From Narthecium ossifragum (taxonomy: Eukaryota; Streptophyta; Magnoliopsida; Dioscoreales; Nartheciaceae): a DNA stretch of 64,000 nucleotides. Location: the NCBI GenBank assembly GCA_963920575.1, contig OY986963.1, positions 8,966,896-9,030,895 on the forward strand, read 5' to 3'. Made by a program: the position numbers and the translations under genes. Under the pieces are notes generated by a model. It saw nothing but the letters and a program-made list of their open reading frames with translations. It was not told where the DNA came from and did no database searches. Positions 20,956 through 31,499 of this stretch are shown one piece after another; the first letter of the stretch is position 1, and each line of letters begins with the position of its first letter.

Positions 20956-21595
20956 CTATAAATATGCAAAAAGACAACAGAGTAAGCTAGAGATAAACTC
21001 TCCAATCTGGGGTGAACTACTCCAAATTAAGTCAGATACAATTAAGAGACCTATTCTTAAACTGGACAATTACGGATTCAAAGTTTTTCTTTTTATTTTT
21101 TCCTTTTGGTGGGCCAATTTTCTTAAATGATTAATTAATACTGTTCATGTTTGTTTTTTTTGGAAGTGCTCATGACATGATCCAGAGTAAGAGAGTACTC
21201 TCACTCATACATCATAACGAAGCACCTTTATTAACTTTTCCAAAGGGAATAGGATAAGACCATATATAAAGAAGCTAGCAAGGAATCGATGATGGTGTTG
21301 CTATTGCCCCTCCTATGGTGACAAATGGGCTCACTTTAATTTAGCTACCTTTCCGGATGCCATCATGATTGTTGGAGATTCGGATCTCTTCCTCCCAATA
21401 TTAGGAATTATATATCTCGATCCAATTTGACAGCTTTGTTGTCACCGTGATGCAATGGTTATATCATTAAGCACATAATTTGTCACAAATGCTGCATAAT
21501 ACAAAGCTCTTGAGCTCATCTTCCAAACAAAAAAATAAAAAAAGAAAGAAAGTCACATATGAATAATTAAAACATTATATGTATAATTTTTCATA
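20956..21595. other. No recognisable feature
   Basis: AT-rich sequence to the left edge of the next MULE. It may include the left part of the copia 5' LTR, but I see no TG start matching the 3' LTR. Confidence 0.4.
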
Positions 21596-23206
21596 GGCTA
21601 AATTTTCAATTAGTACCCTGTAGTTTGACCGATATTTTTATGTGGTCCTTATATTTCAAAAAGTTGCAATACAGACCCTCAACATTCATTAGCTCACTTA
21701 TGTAGTCCTCCACGTCAGCTTCCGTCGAACGCCGTCAACGAGCTAACGGCAAACTAGCACACGTGGCCTTTATTTATCCACGTGGCCATTTTTTAACATT
21801 TTTTAATAATAAAATTGCCTTGTCAGCATTTTTAACATTTTTAACATATTTTATTCATTTTATCCCTCTTCTCTCTCTCTCTCTCTCTCTTCTCCCTTTC
21901 TCTCTTCCGAGCAGCTCGCCGTCGATGCCCAGCCCCGACATCGCCGTCCCCGATCTCGCCGTCGCCGTCCCCGACATCGCCGTCCCCAATCTCGCCGTCG
22001 CCGTCCCGATCAACAGCGGCGATGCGGCTCTTGAGCCGGTGCTCCGGGCCGAACCGGAACAGGCGCTCGAAGGTCTCCACCGGAATCGTCTTGATCTCCT
22101 CCTCCTGATCTCGAGTGGGGCGGCAGCTCCCACATTCTCAGATCCAGGTACGAGCTGCTGCTCCTCATCCGCCGCAACCCCGCCATCCTCTCCTCCTCAT
22201 CCATCACCCAATCTAACACTGGAGCCCGCTCCAGCTCCCGGCTCGACTGACCCAACCAATCCTCGGAGTCCACCCGGGCCAGCTGCTTGGCCACCGGCTG
22301 CTCCGAACCAGGTTGAGCGTATCCCAGCCGTTCCGAACCAGGCTCCTCCGGACTCCCCGGGTGGACGACGACAAGGACCACCAATACCAATGGCTGGAAT
22401 CCGCCGCCGGGGTTACTAGCAGCCGCTCTCCTTGGGGTACTCCGGGCCCAAAGCGGCGTCGACGGCTCCCTCTCCCCGTCCATCCCTCCCTCTCTAGCTT
22501 TCCCTCTCTAACTTTCCCTCTCTAGGTCTCTCTCTCTAAAAACCCTTTCTTATTTTGAGAGAAGAGAGAAGAGTAGCGCCTGGGGCTTCAGTGGAGTTGG
22601 TGATGAAGCTGGAGAAGCTGGTGATGAAGCTGGAGAAGCTGTTGCCGTTGCCAGAGAAGCTGGAGAAGGAGGGGGCGTAGTTGAGGACGTGATCTGGGCA
22701 TCGACGGCGCCGTCGCCATCGGGGCTGGGCATCGACGGTGAGCTGGTCGGTAGAGAGAAAGGGAGAAGAGAGAGGGAGAAGAGGGAGAAGAGAGAGGGAG
22801 AAGAGAGAGGTGGTCGGTAGAGAGAAAGGGAGAAGAGAGAGGGAGAAGAGGGAGAAGAGAGAGGTGGTCGGTAGAGAGAAGAGGCAGAAGAGAGAGGTGG
22901 TCGGTAGAGAGAAAGGGAGAAGAGAGAGGGAGAAGAGGGAGAAGAGAGAGAGAGAGAGAAGAGGGAGAAGGGATGCTGACAAGGCAATTTTATTATTAAA
23001 AAATGTTAAAAAATAGCCACGTGGGTAAATAAAGGCCACGTGTGCTAGTTTGCCGTTAGCTCGTTGACGGCGTTCGACGGAAGCGGACGTGGAGGATTAC
23101 ATAAGTGAGCTAATGAAAGTTGAGGGTCTGTATTGCAACTTTTTGAAATATAAGGACCACATAAAAATATCGGTCAAACTAAAGGGTACTAATTGAAAAT
23201 TTAGCC
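21596..23206. mobile_element. Long-TIR MULE C (about 240-bp TIRs), GC-rich interior
   Basis: The left end GGCTAAATTTTCAATTAGTAC is inverted at 23186-23206. The TIRs continue past the CACGTGGC boxes to GCCTTGTCAGCAT, about 240 bp per arm. The style matches Pack-MULEs A and B (GGxTAAA or GGCCAAA start, TACCCTGTAGTTT word). I see no matching 9-bp flanks (left TTTTTCATA, right TATATCGAG), so one side may be deleted. The interior has GC-rich frames and GAGAGGGAGAAG repeats with no recognisable gene. Frames starting MAFIYPRG in each arm are just the TIR read from both ends. Confidence 0.8.
22740..22975. repeat. GAGAGGGAGAAGAGGGAGAAG purine-rich minisatellite
   Basis: Four copies of GGTGGTCGGTAGAGAGAA or its close variants separate runs of GGGAGAAGAGAGA. 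It lies in the right interior of MULE C. Confidence 0.8.
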
Positions 23207-23424
23207 TATATCGAGCTTTTTCCATGTATGTAGCTTTTTCTTTTTCTTCTTTCTTTGGGTGTGGTGGGGGATGAGTTGAGCTTATTAGCTTGTCTAGATT
23301 ATTGTCTGGTAGTTGCTTCACTCTTGGTCCATATTTTTTTTGGCTTCATTGCTTTCTATTCGTATTTTTTTATGAAAACAAAAACCGGGGTCAATATATA
23401 CTGGATGTTTTTTTTAAACTATGA

Positions 23425-23437
23425 TGGTATCAGAGCC
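23425..23437 (+). promoter_or_regulatory. Primer-binding site for initiator tRNA-Met
   Basis: TGGTATCAGAGCC, the standard copia primer site, fixes the 5' LTR end just upstream and the plus orientation. Confidence 0.9.
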
Positions 23438-23789
23438 AGGTTGGCTTGAGCCTGATCCTACCCACAATCATGTCTTCTGTTGCAAACTTTGTTCCCCCAA
23501 ACAACCTTTCTCAATATGTTTCGATGAAGCTTGAAGTACCATCATCTTATTTAAACTGGTCTTTTCAAGTTGAAGGTGTCCTTGATATTCATGATCTATC
23601 TGGTTGTTGATGGTACAGAACCATGCCCAGAAGAGTGCCTACCTGCTGAAGGAACTACTGCTCATGTTTCTGATCCAAAATTTATCATTTGGAATCGAAA
23701 AAACCACTTTGTCCTAGTTTGGATGAAGTCTACAGCTTCGGAGAAGGTTATTTCCTTGGTTTATGGTCTCAAAACTGCTCGACAAGCAT

Positions 23790-24559
23790 AGGTGGCTATG
23801 GCAAATCGCTTTGCTTCTCCCTCGTTCTCAAATGTCAATCAACTGAAGCACCAATTGCAAGGATCTTTGCTTCTTCAACAAACTCAGATCGGAGGACACA
23901 TGGGAAGCTCATCGGCGTCGAAGGAGGTAGTTTCGATAGTCGTAGAGGTCGGAGAACATATAGTTGCTCAAATTGGAGTTTGAATTTGACTTGGAGACGG
24001 CGACGACGGTGGTGCGGACCATGTGAGTTTTAGAAGAACTGGAGCAGGATCGATCGGACGAGACCGGTTGGATCAATCCGTCGCTACGTGGATGCATCGA
24101 GTGCGATCGGATGATATAGTGCATATACAGGCCCGATCGATCGAACTTGTGTAGCAGGATCGATCCTACTAACTCGAGTAGACTCATTGAGAAGGATGGA
24201 TAGACGGATCGATCAGTAGGTGACTCGTCCAAAACACCACGTTCTGTTACAAATAAATAGAAAAGCAGGATCGATCGGTCCCGATAGGAAGGATCGATCG
24301 AACGCTCTCAACTAGTATCTATTATTGAAGGAGCGATCGAAGGATCGATCGGAAGGTGTAGTGCAAAATACACTGCGTTCTGTCAAGATTAAATCACAAG
24401 TAGGATCGATCCCTCTCCCAAGACCCGATCGATCCTACTATCGTAAGTAGTAAAGCAAAGAATGAGGGATAGAAGGATCGATCGGCAGGTGGCTATGGCA
24501 AATCGCTTTGCTTCTCCCTCGTTCTCAAATGTCAATCAACTGAAGCACCAATTGCAAGG
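23790..24559 (+). repeat. 73-bp identical direct repeats flanking a 624-bp insert in copia gag
   Basis: Positions 23790-23862 and 24487-24559 are identical over 73 bp, and the gag frame continues naturally from the second copy. The unique insert (23863-24486) is rich in GATCGATC words and has no TG..CA ends or coding sequence. The repeats are far longer than any transposon target duplication. Their identity, in an element that is otherwise decayed, suggests a recent event such as a template-switch or break-repair insertion. Confidence 0.9.
24035..24486. repeat. GATCGATC array inside the copia gag insert
   Basis: GGATCGATCGG, CGATCGATCG and AGGATCGATCC-type words occur about ten times (for example near 24048, 24132, 24170, 24207, 24270, 24290, 24350, 24412 and 24475). 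GTTCTGTTAC near 24240 and CGTTCTGTCA near 24378 are inverted forms of the TGACAGA word seen next to other arrays. Confidence 0.85.
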
Positions 24560-24858
24560 TCTACAGTAAGAAGACAAGAATTGTTCTGAGTTTGTTGAAG
24601 AAGCAAAGATCCTTGCAGACAAATTGGTGGCCATTGGAAAGCCCGTGACAGAGGATGATTTGATTTCTCATATCCTTGGAGGACTCAACTCTACAGCATA
24701 TACTCCTTTTATATCCAATGTTTATTTTGCATAGCATGAGAAGTCACTTTCACTTACTGATTTTCAATCTGAATTATTTGCATTTGAAGCCTTGCTTGAA
24801 AATCAACAAAAAAGTGTGCAGAACGATCACAACAAATTTGCTATGATGGCAAATAAAT

Positions 24859-25755
24859 TTGGTGGAGGAAAGAGCCCAAAGAAAAATAATAGGAATTGGC
24901 AACAGCCTCGACAGCCTTATCCTAATGCTGCTCCCATCCAAACTCAGAGGCCCTCTCAAGTTGGCAACTCTGTTTCAAACCGAATTCCTGCTTGGGCAAA
25001 CACTTAAGATTTTGACTCGTATGCATGTCAAATTTACAGGAAAAAAGAGTCACATGGCACTTGACTGCTTTCACCACTACGACTATAATTACCAAGGTCA
25101 TCACCCTCCACAACAATTGGCGGCTATGGCAGCTCATACCAATTCTCTTCATAAGGAGAACACTTGGTACATAGATAGTGGTGCTAATCAACATGTCATA
25201 GAGGATGTATCAAACCTTCAATTGTCTAAGCCATATCATGGAAATGACAGAGTAGTTGTGGGCAATGGTAATGGTTTAGAAATTGAGTACACTGATAAAC
25301 TTACGTTACAAGCATCCACTTCATCCCTACATTTACAAAATGTCCTCCATTGTCCACAAGCAACAGTTAATCTCTTATCTATTAATAAGCTTTGCTTAGA
25401 TAATGACTGCTATTTTGTCCTAACCGCCTCTCATTTCTTTGTTAAGGACAATCACACGGGGCGAATGTTGTTGGCAGGGCGGAGTGAAGGGGGTATCTAT
25501 CCTGTTCAAGTTGATCGAAAGTCTATCAATAAATTTCAGTCTCATGCTGGCTTTCTTCGTGTTCGGACTACACTTGATGTTTGGCATGCGAGATTGGGTC
25601 ATCCTTCCTCCCAAGTCACCAAAAGTATAGTCAAAACTTTTGATTTACCTCTTTCTGGTCTTCAAATCTTGAGTCTCTTTGTGAGCCTTGTTTATTCGGA
25701 AAGGCTAAACAATTGCCTTTTATTGAGTCCTCACATACTACTTTGTCCAAATTAG
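24859..25755 (+). pseudogene. Copia protease and gag-pre-integrase segment
   Basis: The open frame of 298 residues holds NTWYIDSGANQH at about residues 102-113, the DSGA active site of copia aspartic protease. NVLHCPQATVNLLSINKLC follows, and then DVWHARLGHPSS (about 25575-25605), the gag-pre-integrase HxLGH-type motif. The protease cuts the polyprotein. The frame is open but its beginning is out of frame with gag and its end shifts out of the integrase frame (the CEPCLFGK-like zinc finger region is split near 25680), so the polyprotein is broken. It overlaps the gag zinc-knuckle remnant. Confidence 0.85.
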
Positions 25756-26870
25756 AACGTATCCATTCCGATGTTTGGCTCTTTCCTATAGCGTCTTCTG
25801 AGGGTCATCTTATGTTATTTTTGTCGATGATTACTGTATATTCACTTGGTTGTACCCTCTCAAAAATAAATTCGAAGTGTTTTCATGTTTTCTGCACTTT
25901 AAATCTTCGATTGAAAATCATTTTTCTACAACGATTAAACAACTTCAATGTGATAATGGTGTTGAGTATCTCTCTAACCAATCTAACCAATTTCAAGATT
26001 TTCTTCACAAATGTGGGATCCATCAACACCTTTCATGTCCTTACACCTCGCAGCAAAATGATTTGGCTGAAAGAAAACACCGACATTTTATGGAAGTTGG
26101 TCTCTCACTTTTAGTTCAATCACATTTACCTGCAAAATTCTGGGTAGATGCCTTTGTGACATATGTGTACCTTATTAACGGTGTTCCTACATCTGTCTTG
26201 TCTAATACATCTCCCTATGCCAAATTAATTGAGAAGAACCCTGAGTATTCTTTCATGAGGATATTTGGATGTCCATGTTACCCATTATTGAGACCTTACA
26301 CGAGTCACAAGCTAGCCTTCCGGAGTAAAAAGTGCATTTTCCTTGGATATTCCTCTCATCATCATGGCTATCAATGCTTAGACCCAATATCTCTCAAAAT
26401 TTATATCTCTCGCAATGTTGCCTTTGATGAGCAAAAATTCCTAGCAAAACGATGGACCTCCTCTGTTTCTTCTGCTACATCGGACGCTCCCATGCCAGGT
26501 ATGTCCTTTAACCTTTCACCCTTTGACTCTCAATGCAATTTACTGCTTGATCAGCCTCCTAAGAACGATCCACCTTCATCGACTCAAATACCAGCTACTT
26601 TGTCATCAACAACCAACGCCGAATACCCACCTGAATTGTGTCTCTCACTAGCAACCGCATCTCCCATGCCAATAAATGAGCTTGCAGCTGAACATCATGA
26701 GGGATCCAATCTGGCCCACCATCATTTGGTGACTCGATCCCGAACTGGTTCTTCCCTACCCAAACAATTTCCTAATTTCCAAGCATTCTATGCCTCTAAG
26801 CATCCAATATGCGCGTATAACAATGTACTTAATATTGCTGAACCCACTACCTTTTCTCAAGATGCTTTGT
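25740..26870 (+). pseudogene. Copia integrase
   Basis: The first catalytic Asp region (IHSDVW, about 25760) is in one frame, and the rest is in the 402-residue frame beginning 25850. There, QCDNGVEYLSN (about 25945) carries the second Asp, and TSQQNDLAERKHRHFMEV carries the catalytic Glu (26069-26071). The downstream conserved block reads RIFGCPCYPLLRPY, then KCIFLGYSSHHHGYQCL. These D, D and E positions follow the integrase DD35E plan that inserts the cDNA. The usual Pro-Glu before QNGLAERK is changed to Ser-Gln. The frame is remarkably long for a decayed element. Confidence 0.88.
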
Positions 26871-27705
26871 CTCAGGAATGGCCGAATGCTATCCAGCTGG
26901 AATATGATGCATTGATAGCTAATGATACTTGGGATCTCATCCCTCGGCCTACTGATCATGACATCATTCGTACAAAATGGTTTTACAAAATCAAACATAA
27001 GGCCGATGGAAGTATTGATCGTTACAAGGCAAGGTTGGTTGCTAAAGGTTTTCAATAGATTGATGGTGTGGACTTTACAGAAACCTTTAATCCGGTAATC
27101 AAACCGGCAACTGTGCGCGTGGTTCTTTGTCTCTGTGTTTCTTTTGTCTGGCCTATTTTGCAATATGATGTCTCCAATGCTTTCCTTCATGGCAACTTGA
27201 AGACGAAGTATTCATTGAGTAGCCACAAGGCTTTCTTGATCCTACTGCTCCTAATAATGTTTGTCGTCTCAAAAAGGCCTTGTATGGTCTCAAGCAGGCC
27301 CCAAGAGCATGGTCTCTAAGACTTTCTAATAGTCTACTTTATCTTGATTTTCAAGTTTCTTCAGTTGATAGTTCTTTGTTTACTTATCACCATGGAAAGA
27401 TACATGTGTCTTTATTTTGGTTTATGTTGATGACATGTTGATTATTGGGTCTTGTTCTGAGTTCATTCAAGCTCTAACTGAATAACTTCAACAAGATTTT
27501 ACACTCAAAGCTCTTGACGACCTTGGATATTTTCTTGGAATTGAAGCCCATCGAGATGCTAATGTTCTTCACCTATGACAAAGCAAGTATATCTTAGACA
27601 TTTTGCACCGGTCAAGAATGATTGGGGCAAAACCATATCCTGCACCATGTGTATTTGGTGAGAAATTGTCTCTTGGTCATGATGAACCCATAGAAGATGC
27701 AACTG
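26870..27705 (+). pseudogene. Copia reverse transcriptase, disrupted
   Basis: Palm and finger motifs are present: EWPNAIQLEYDALIANDTW, then TKWFYKIKHKADGSIDRYKA with RLVAKGFQ and a TAG stop at 27056, then FTETFNPVIKPATVRVVL and QYDVSNAFLHGNL with the first catalytic Asp. VCRLKKALYGLKQAPRAW and LVYVDDMLIIG (27423-27437 holds YVDDM) lie in other frames. At least two frameshifts and three stops are visible. The catalytic YVDD box itself is intact. The domain is cut at 27705 by a solo LTR. Confidence 0.88.
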
Positions 27706-27868
27706 TGATGAGACGAGAAAAGAACATAATTTAACCCCTTAACTTATCTTTTTAATATCCGAGCAAAGTATTACTAATAATTGTTATGGTATTTCAGGTA
27801 CAAAAGCCGACAAAAGGAATTGAATTGATTTCGGGCCTAAAAGAAATCAATTGGGCACTTTCAGTACT

Positions 27869-28085
27869 AAAGAGATCAATCTCTTCTCCCAAGAGATCGA
27901 TATTTATATCATGGCAAGAGAACAAAACACAGGAACAAAGATCCAGCTTTCTGCACAAAAAGATCCATCTTTGTTGTAACCCAGGAAAAAAAGATCGATC
28001 TTATGGCACAAGAAGATCAATCTTTGTTATGACAGAGAGCTATTGTACAAAAGAACAATTTTCTCTCTTAAAAAGATCGATATTT
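27869..28085. repeat. AAGATCGATCTT-type array in the nested solo LTR
   Basis: GAGATCAATCTC, GAGATCGATA, AAAGATCCATCTTTG, AAAGATCGATCTTA, GAAGATCAATCTTTG and AAAGATCGATATTTG follow each other at 20-60 bp spacing. TGACAGAGAGC lies at about 28030. The array ends about 75 bp before the TATA box. Confidence 0.85.
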
Positions 28086-28157
28086 GTCGGGAAGCAGCCA
28101 ACACCACGAGAACAGATGAAGGGCCCAGATCTAATGCAAATGAGAGAAGTTTTGGGG

Positions 28158-28167
28158 TTATAAATAG
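28158..28167 (+). promoter_or_regulatory. TATA box of the nested Athila-like LTR
   Basis: TTATAAATAG, 452 bp from the LTR start. Spacing is nearly the same as in the LTR at 51498 (453 bp). Confidence 0.7.
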
Positions 28168-29226
28168 AAGACTTAAGGCTCTCATTTGGGGATTCTTGGG
28201 TGGTTGGAGGCCAAGGAAAGGGGCAACCCTAGCTTGGGAAAGAGGAGAGCTCTCACCTCCAAAGAGAGGGATTGAAAGAGAGAATGATGAACCAACTCTC
28301 TTCCGCATCTCCAACCTTGAAGATGAGTAGGTAACTTCCTATCCTAGTGGAATACCATGATGTATTAGGTTTTTATTTGTAGTTTTCTTTGGATTTCTAT
28401 GTTGTAAGTCCTATTGAGACAAGTTGTATGGATTTGCTCTTCATTTCTATATCTTTCTAATGTTTGATTCTATTGTTGGATGGATGGCTTCCTTGGTATG
28501 CATAAGCTAGAACCTTATGCCCAATAGGTGTTTACTTTTATTCCCCAATGAGGGATTGTGCTGGAACCACATTCTCTTGTATCTAATGGAGTCTTGGCTC
28601 TGGGTTAGGGACTTGGTTGTACTAGAACCACTCCAATCCATATCTAATCTAGCATCTATCCTATCTTTTGTAGTGTATTGGATGCGATGTGTTAGAACCA
28701 CCTCGATCCATTACCTTATTCCATATAACCCAACTCCTTGCGACGAGATGATCCTAACCCGACCTCTCGTTAGTGATGATCGAAGCTAATCCCTCGATCG
28801 TCAACTTTCTAGCATAGACCCATTGCGATAAATACTTCTTACCCGGTTATTTTTTAGCGATGACCTTTGCTAGCCACAAGGTAACCGACATTGTAGTGCC
28901 TTGATAGGATTGCATATTTTAATCCATTAGAAAGTGACGATTGAGCCTAATCCGGATTGGGATTCCCTATAACCTCTTTCTATCCATTGAATCATTTCCA
29001 TGCTTTCTTAGTTTCCATATCATAAAACCCAAAAACTATTTCTTTTATTATCCTTGTAGGAATACTTAAATTGAGGTTAGCAGTTTAATTGTTTCAAAAC
29101 GCATTCCTAGTGGATTCGACTCAGACTCACCACTAGCTACCCCTAAAGTAGTTAGTTAGTAGTTCGATTGTAAATTTATAATTTTGATCGGGCATGTTAA
29201 ACCACAACACTTTCTGTGTCTTATCA

Positions 29227-29880
29227 AATTGCTTACAAACAAATAGTTGGGGCACTGCAATATTGTACTCTTACCCGTCCTAAAATTGCTTATTCAGTCA
29301 ACCAACTCTAACAACATCTTCATTCTCCAACAGCTATTCATTGGAAATCTGCAAAAATGGTCTCGCGTTATCTTAAAGACACAGTTGAACATGGTTTGTA
29401 TTTCAGCAATAGCAAGGGTTCTCTAACTCTTTAATGCATTTTGTGATTCTGGCTTGGCTCGCGACCCATCTCATCGACGCTCGCCTACCGGCTATGGTAT
29501 TTTCTTTGGACCTTGCTTAATCTCATGGTGTGCCAAGAAGCAAAGTGTTGTCGCTCGATCAAGTACGGAAGCAAGATATCGAGCTCCAGCAATGGTGGTA
29601 GCTGAACTTTATTGGATTTGCATGTTACTAAAGGACTTGTGCATTCCCCTTCTTTCACCACCAACTGTTTTGTGTGATAATCAAAGTGTCACTGCCCTCG
29701 TTGGTAATCCAGTTTATCATGCTCGTAAAAAGTATATTGAAGTGGATTTCCATTTCATTAGAGAGAAAGTGGTAAATGGTGATGTTCGAATTCACTGCAT
29801 CTCTACGGTAGACCAAGTTGGTGATATTTTCACTGAAGGCCTTACATCTTCCAGATTTCAGTTACTAAAGGACTGTTAGA
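29227..29880 (+). pseudogene. Copia RT tail and RNase H
   Basis: After the nested LTR the frame gives YKQIVGALQYCTLTRPKIAY. After stops and shifts, an open frame (29454-29879) reads SHRRSPTGYGIFFG, then ISWCAKKQSVVARSSTEARY, VLCDNQSVTALVGNPVYHAR and KKYIEVDFHFIREKV, which are the catalytic E and D blocks of copia RNase H. It ends at DQVGDIFTEGLTSSRFQLL, the normal C-terminus. RNase H removes RNA from the cDNA hybrid. At least two stops lie between the two parts. Confidence 0.85.
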
Positions 29881-30563
29881 CAAGATTCTATCTCAGGTTC
29901 TACTAGACAACCTTCCAACTCGGTTTCTGATTTAGATGGAATGCCATTCAAACGAAAATCATAAAAATAGTAGAGAGAATTATTAAACCATCATAAATGT
30001 TAATGAAAGAGCAATTAAAAAAATTATTTCTTCATATATTTTTCAACCAAATCACTCATCAAAGTAGAAGAGAGTTTTCTTCGTAAAAAAAGAACTATTT
30101 TGTCTTATGTTGATATTTGGGTGAAAAAGAATTTTTACTAATTAGGTATGATGTTGCTAGCGTGTGAAAAAAACTAAATAAACAAGTTCAAATTTTATAA
30201 ATAAAACCCATCCAGGTAGGTTACAAACTTATAGTTTACTATTTTTGAAAGGCTTTACATAATTAGCGTGATCTCTTTGGGATTTCAGGATGTAGGTTAC
30301 TAATTTATAAAAAAAGTTGAGGGGGACACCGCCATTATAAGAGCCTCAAGATGGCGGGTATCATATCTTGTCCTAGAACTGCCATGCCTGCCTGAGCTCA
30401 TGCGGCGCTGCTGTTTTCATACAAGCCAAGCTGTTGTACTTGAAGCTCATTTTTACAATTTATCAAAGATGTTGAAATCTTAATAAAAAATTTAAGATGT
30501 CCGAATATTAATTTCCAATACCAATCAACATCCGAGAGGCCATATTTTCAATTTTATAGTCTT
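29881..30563. other. Possible copia 3' LTR remnant and AT-rich spacer
   Basis: TGTTAGACAAGATT at 29874 is a good LTR start, but I see no matching end or partner. The rest is AT-rich and featureless. Confidence 0.3.
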
Positions 30564-30856
30564 GTTGGAGAAAGCTAAACATATTGATTAAGATACAATA
30601 TAGGAGATAAAAATCAGAAAATTCTTAAAGAAATAATGAAATCGACAACTCTTTCGTGAAGAAGAGTGAGAGGATGTGGTGCCGTGATCATGTGGCAGGC
30701 TGAAACGTTGGAGAAAGCTAAACATATTGATTAAGATACAATATAGGAGATAAAAATCAGAAAATTCTTAAAGAAATAATGAAATCGACAACTCTTTCGT
30801 GAAGAAGAGTGAGAGGATGTGGTGCCGTGATCATGTGGCAGGCTGAAACGTTGGAG
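30564..30856. repeat. Identical 143-bp tandem duplication
   Basis: 30564-30706 is repeated without visible change at 30707-30849, and GTTGGAG occurs at both junctions and again at the end, suggesting a recent slippage or unequal-exchange event with 7-bp microhomology. Confidence 0.92.
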
Positions 30857-31445
30857 GGACGGCAAAGACAAATGGAAGCCCACATGGATGATGGATGGAT
30901 GGCCCAAATTGGTTCGTTTGTCAGACCTCAGATGAGACTAGAGACATGGAGATCTCCTCCACATTGTCGTTTAACATCTCAATCGAATGGCGATTGGGAT
31001 GCAATATCCTGAAAGGAATGGCTTTGTGACCTCCAACCACCAATTTTATTTCTCTATTTTTTATTGTTTGGGTTTCAGGATTTATAAATGGCCATTATTA
31101 TTTTTTAATTAGCTGAGTCTATTACTCGAGTTTAAGATATCAAATGCCCAACATTCTAAAAAAAAAATTTCAAATTCTACAAATTACCAAGCCCGTGCCT
31201 TCATGGGTGGCGTAATCTCCACATCAGAGTCTAGTAGATGGCTTCAATAAAGATTGAACAAGACTTAATCTCCGCATCAGAGGCCACATCAGAGGCCACA
31301 TCAGAGGCCACAAGCTCTAACCATCACACCGGTTCCCGTCTGAACTTAGGCGTTTGTTTGATTCAATTGATGGAGTGGTTGCAACAATAGTCCATCACAT
31401 TACGTTGAATGGCATTCCTCACCTTAATTCAAGTGCTCGTGTCAT
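30857..31445. repeat. Spacer with a 12-bp triplet repeat
   Basis: CATCAGAGGCCA is repeated three times at 31275-31310. The rest has no recognised feature. Confidence 0.7.
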
Positions 31446-31499
31446 TTGTTCAAAGGCGTGCATGAAATATTTTCAATAGTTGTCGGTGATTGCAGGAAG

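Larger units (their letters stand above)
23471..25085 (+). pseudogene. Copia gag, interrupted
   Basis: The first part (23471-23862) reads VSMKLEVPSSYLNWSFQVEG and, after shifts, YGLKTARQA then MANRFASPSFSNVNQLKHQL, the UBN2-type copia gag. It resumes after 24560 with VEEAKILADKLVAIGKPVTE, then LISHILGGLNSTAYTPFISN. The zinc knuckle near 25025-25065 is damaged: the pattern CQI-x-x-KKSHMALDC lacks its second Cys. Gag forms the virus-like particle. Stops at 23789 and 24735, frameshifts and the insertion at 23863-24559 make it non-functional. Confidence 0.85.
27706..29226 (+). mobile_element. Athila-like solo LTR nested in the copia element
   Basis: It starts TGATGAGACG and ends TGTCTTATCA. Flanks AACTG (27701-27705) and AATTG (29227-29231) are a 5-bp target duplication with one C-to-T change. 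Removing it rejoins the copia frame as DAT..YKQIVGALQYCTLTRPK, the conserved block after RT. A TATA box lies at 28158, a GATCGATC array upstream of it, and tandem TAGAACC-type words near 28500-28700 resemble those at 52460-52700 in the LTR at 51498. No internal sequence remains. Confidence 0.9.
23207..29960 (+). mobile_element. Decayed Ty1/copia retrotransposon
   Basis: From left to right there is a putative 5' LTR remnant (23207-23424, cut by MULE C), a tRNA-Met primer site, gag, protease with DSGA, gag-pre-integrase, integrase, RT with YVDDM and RNase H, followed at 29874 by TGTTAGAC, which may open a 3' LTR. The domain order protease, integrase, RT, RNase H defines Ty1/copia. The element carries multiple frameshifts and stops, a 697-bp duplication/insertion in gag and a nested solo LTR in the RT/RNase H boundary. 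The two LTRs could not be aligned, so its age is unknown. Confidence 0.9.

Noticed and set aside
20563..20977. Open frames across the first run of Ns
   Set aside because: The sequence is undetermined; only the 20873-20955 end piece is informative.
21763..23039. Two open frames on opposite strands both starting MAFIYPRG
   Set aside because: Both starts lie in the inverted repeats of MULE C, so the same DNA is read from both ends; the rest is proline- and serine-rich low complexity.
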